From an uncultured Chlamydiaceae bacterium (GTDB lineage Bacteria > Chlamydiota > Chlamydiia > Chlamydiales > Parachlamydiaceae): a stretch of DNA of 6,038 bases. The notes beneath the pieces were generated by a model. It had not been told where the DNA came from. It was given only the letters and a program-made list of their open reading frames with translations, and ran no database searches. Positions 5,982-6,038 of the stretch are shown here, in pieces. The stretch spans positions 1 through 6,038 of the forward strand of contig CAMFKA010000134.1 in assembly GCA_945957185.1 (NCBI GenBank), written 5' to 3'. The position numbers and the translations under genes were made by a program. The number at the start of each line of letters is the position of its first letter. Position 1 is the first letter of the stretch.

Positions 5982-6038
5982 CGCATCTCTGGTAGACAGG
6001 GAGAAAGATAACGTAGGGGAAAAAGTTTAAGTAAATTA

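Overview
The window holds a complete plus-strand succinate dehydrogenase operon, sdhC-sdhA-sdhB (250-3899). It is followed tail-to-tail by two minus-strand genes (3896-4816 and 5052-about 5981) that encode diverged copies of one unrecognised, membrane-associated protein family. The three Sdh subunits are of the Bacillus/Chlamydia type: one large di-heme cytochrome b558 anchor, a flavoprotein of about 630 residues and a 3-cluster iron-sulfur protein. The gene order and protein style suggest a member of the Chlamydiae, probably an environmental (Waddlia/Parachlamydia-like) lineage. This is recognition from memory, not a search, and the genus is not settled.

Layout. Positions 1-249 are largely non-coding: a possible open frame leaving the left edge on the minus strand, a short run of CTCAGTGG-like tandem repeats (131-155), a weak promoter and the sdhC ribosome binding site. 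Positions 250-3899 are the three sdh genes, separated by 21 and 8 bases, so they are one transcription unit. The sdhB stop codon overlaps the stop codon of the convergent gene by four bases, and a small hairpin lies across both stops. Positions 3896-5981 carry the two paralogous minus-strand genes, called here A (306 aa) and B (about 309 aa). They are visibly richer in A+T than the sdh genes.

The 235-base gap between A and B is the most unusual part. It contains two arrays of an 8-bp repeat, CGATGTAA, in opposite orientation. Together they form a perfect 37-bp inverted repeat around an 88-base centre, and the left array changes part-way to a second unit, CGATAAAA. A good sigma70-like promoter for gene A sits 11 bases beyond the left array. 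The first arm of the inverted repeat begins only about a dozen bases after the gene B stop codon. The repeats are therefore placed where they could end or process the gene B transcript, modulate the gene A promoter, or both.

Function. SdhCAB oxidises succinate to fumarate at the membrane and passes electrons to quinone (menaquinone is expected for this type), linking the TCA cycle to respiration. Genes A and B have no assignable function. Their shared core is a KIFxST--RP motif, a hydrophobic stretch of about 30 residues with a conserved glutamate, and a CFQ motif. This points to a lineage-specific tandemly duplicated family, perhaps membrane or host-interaction proteins, but that is inference.
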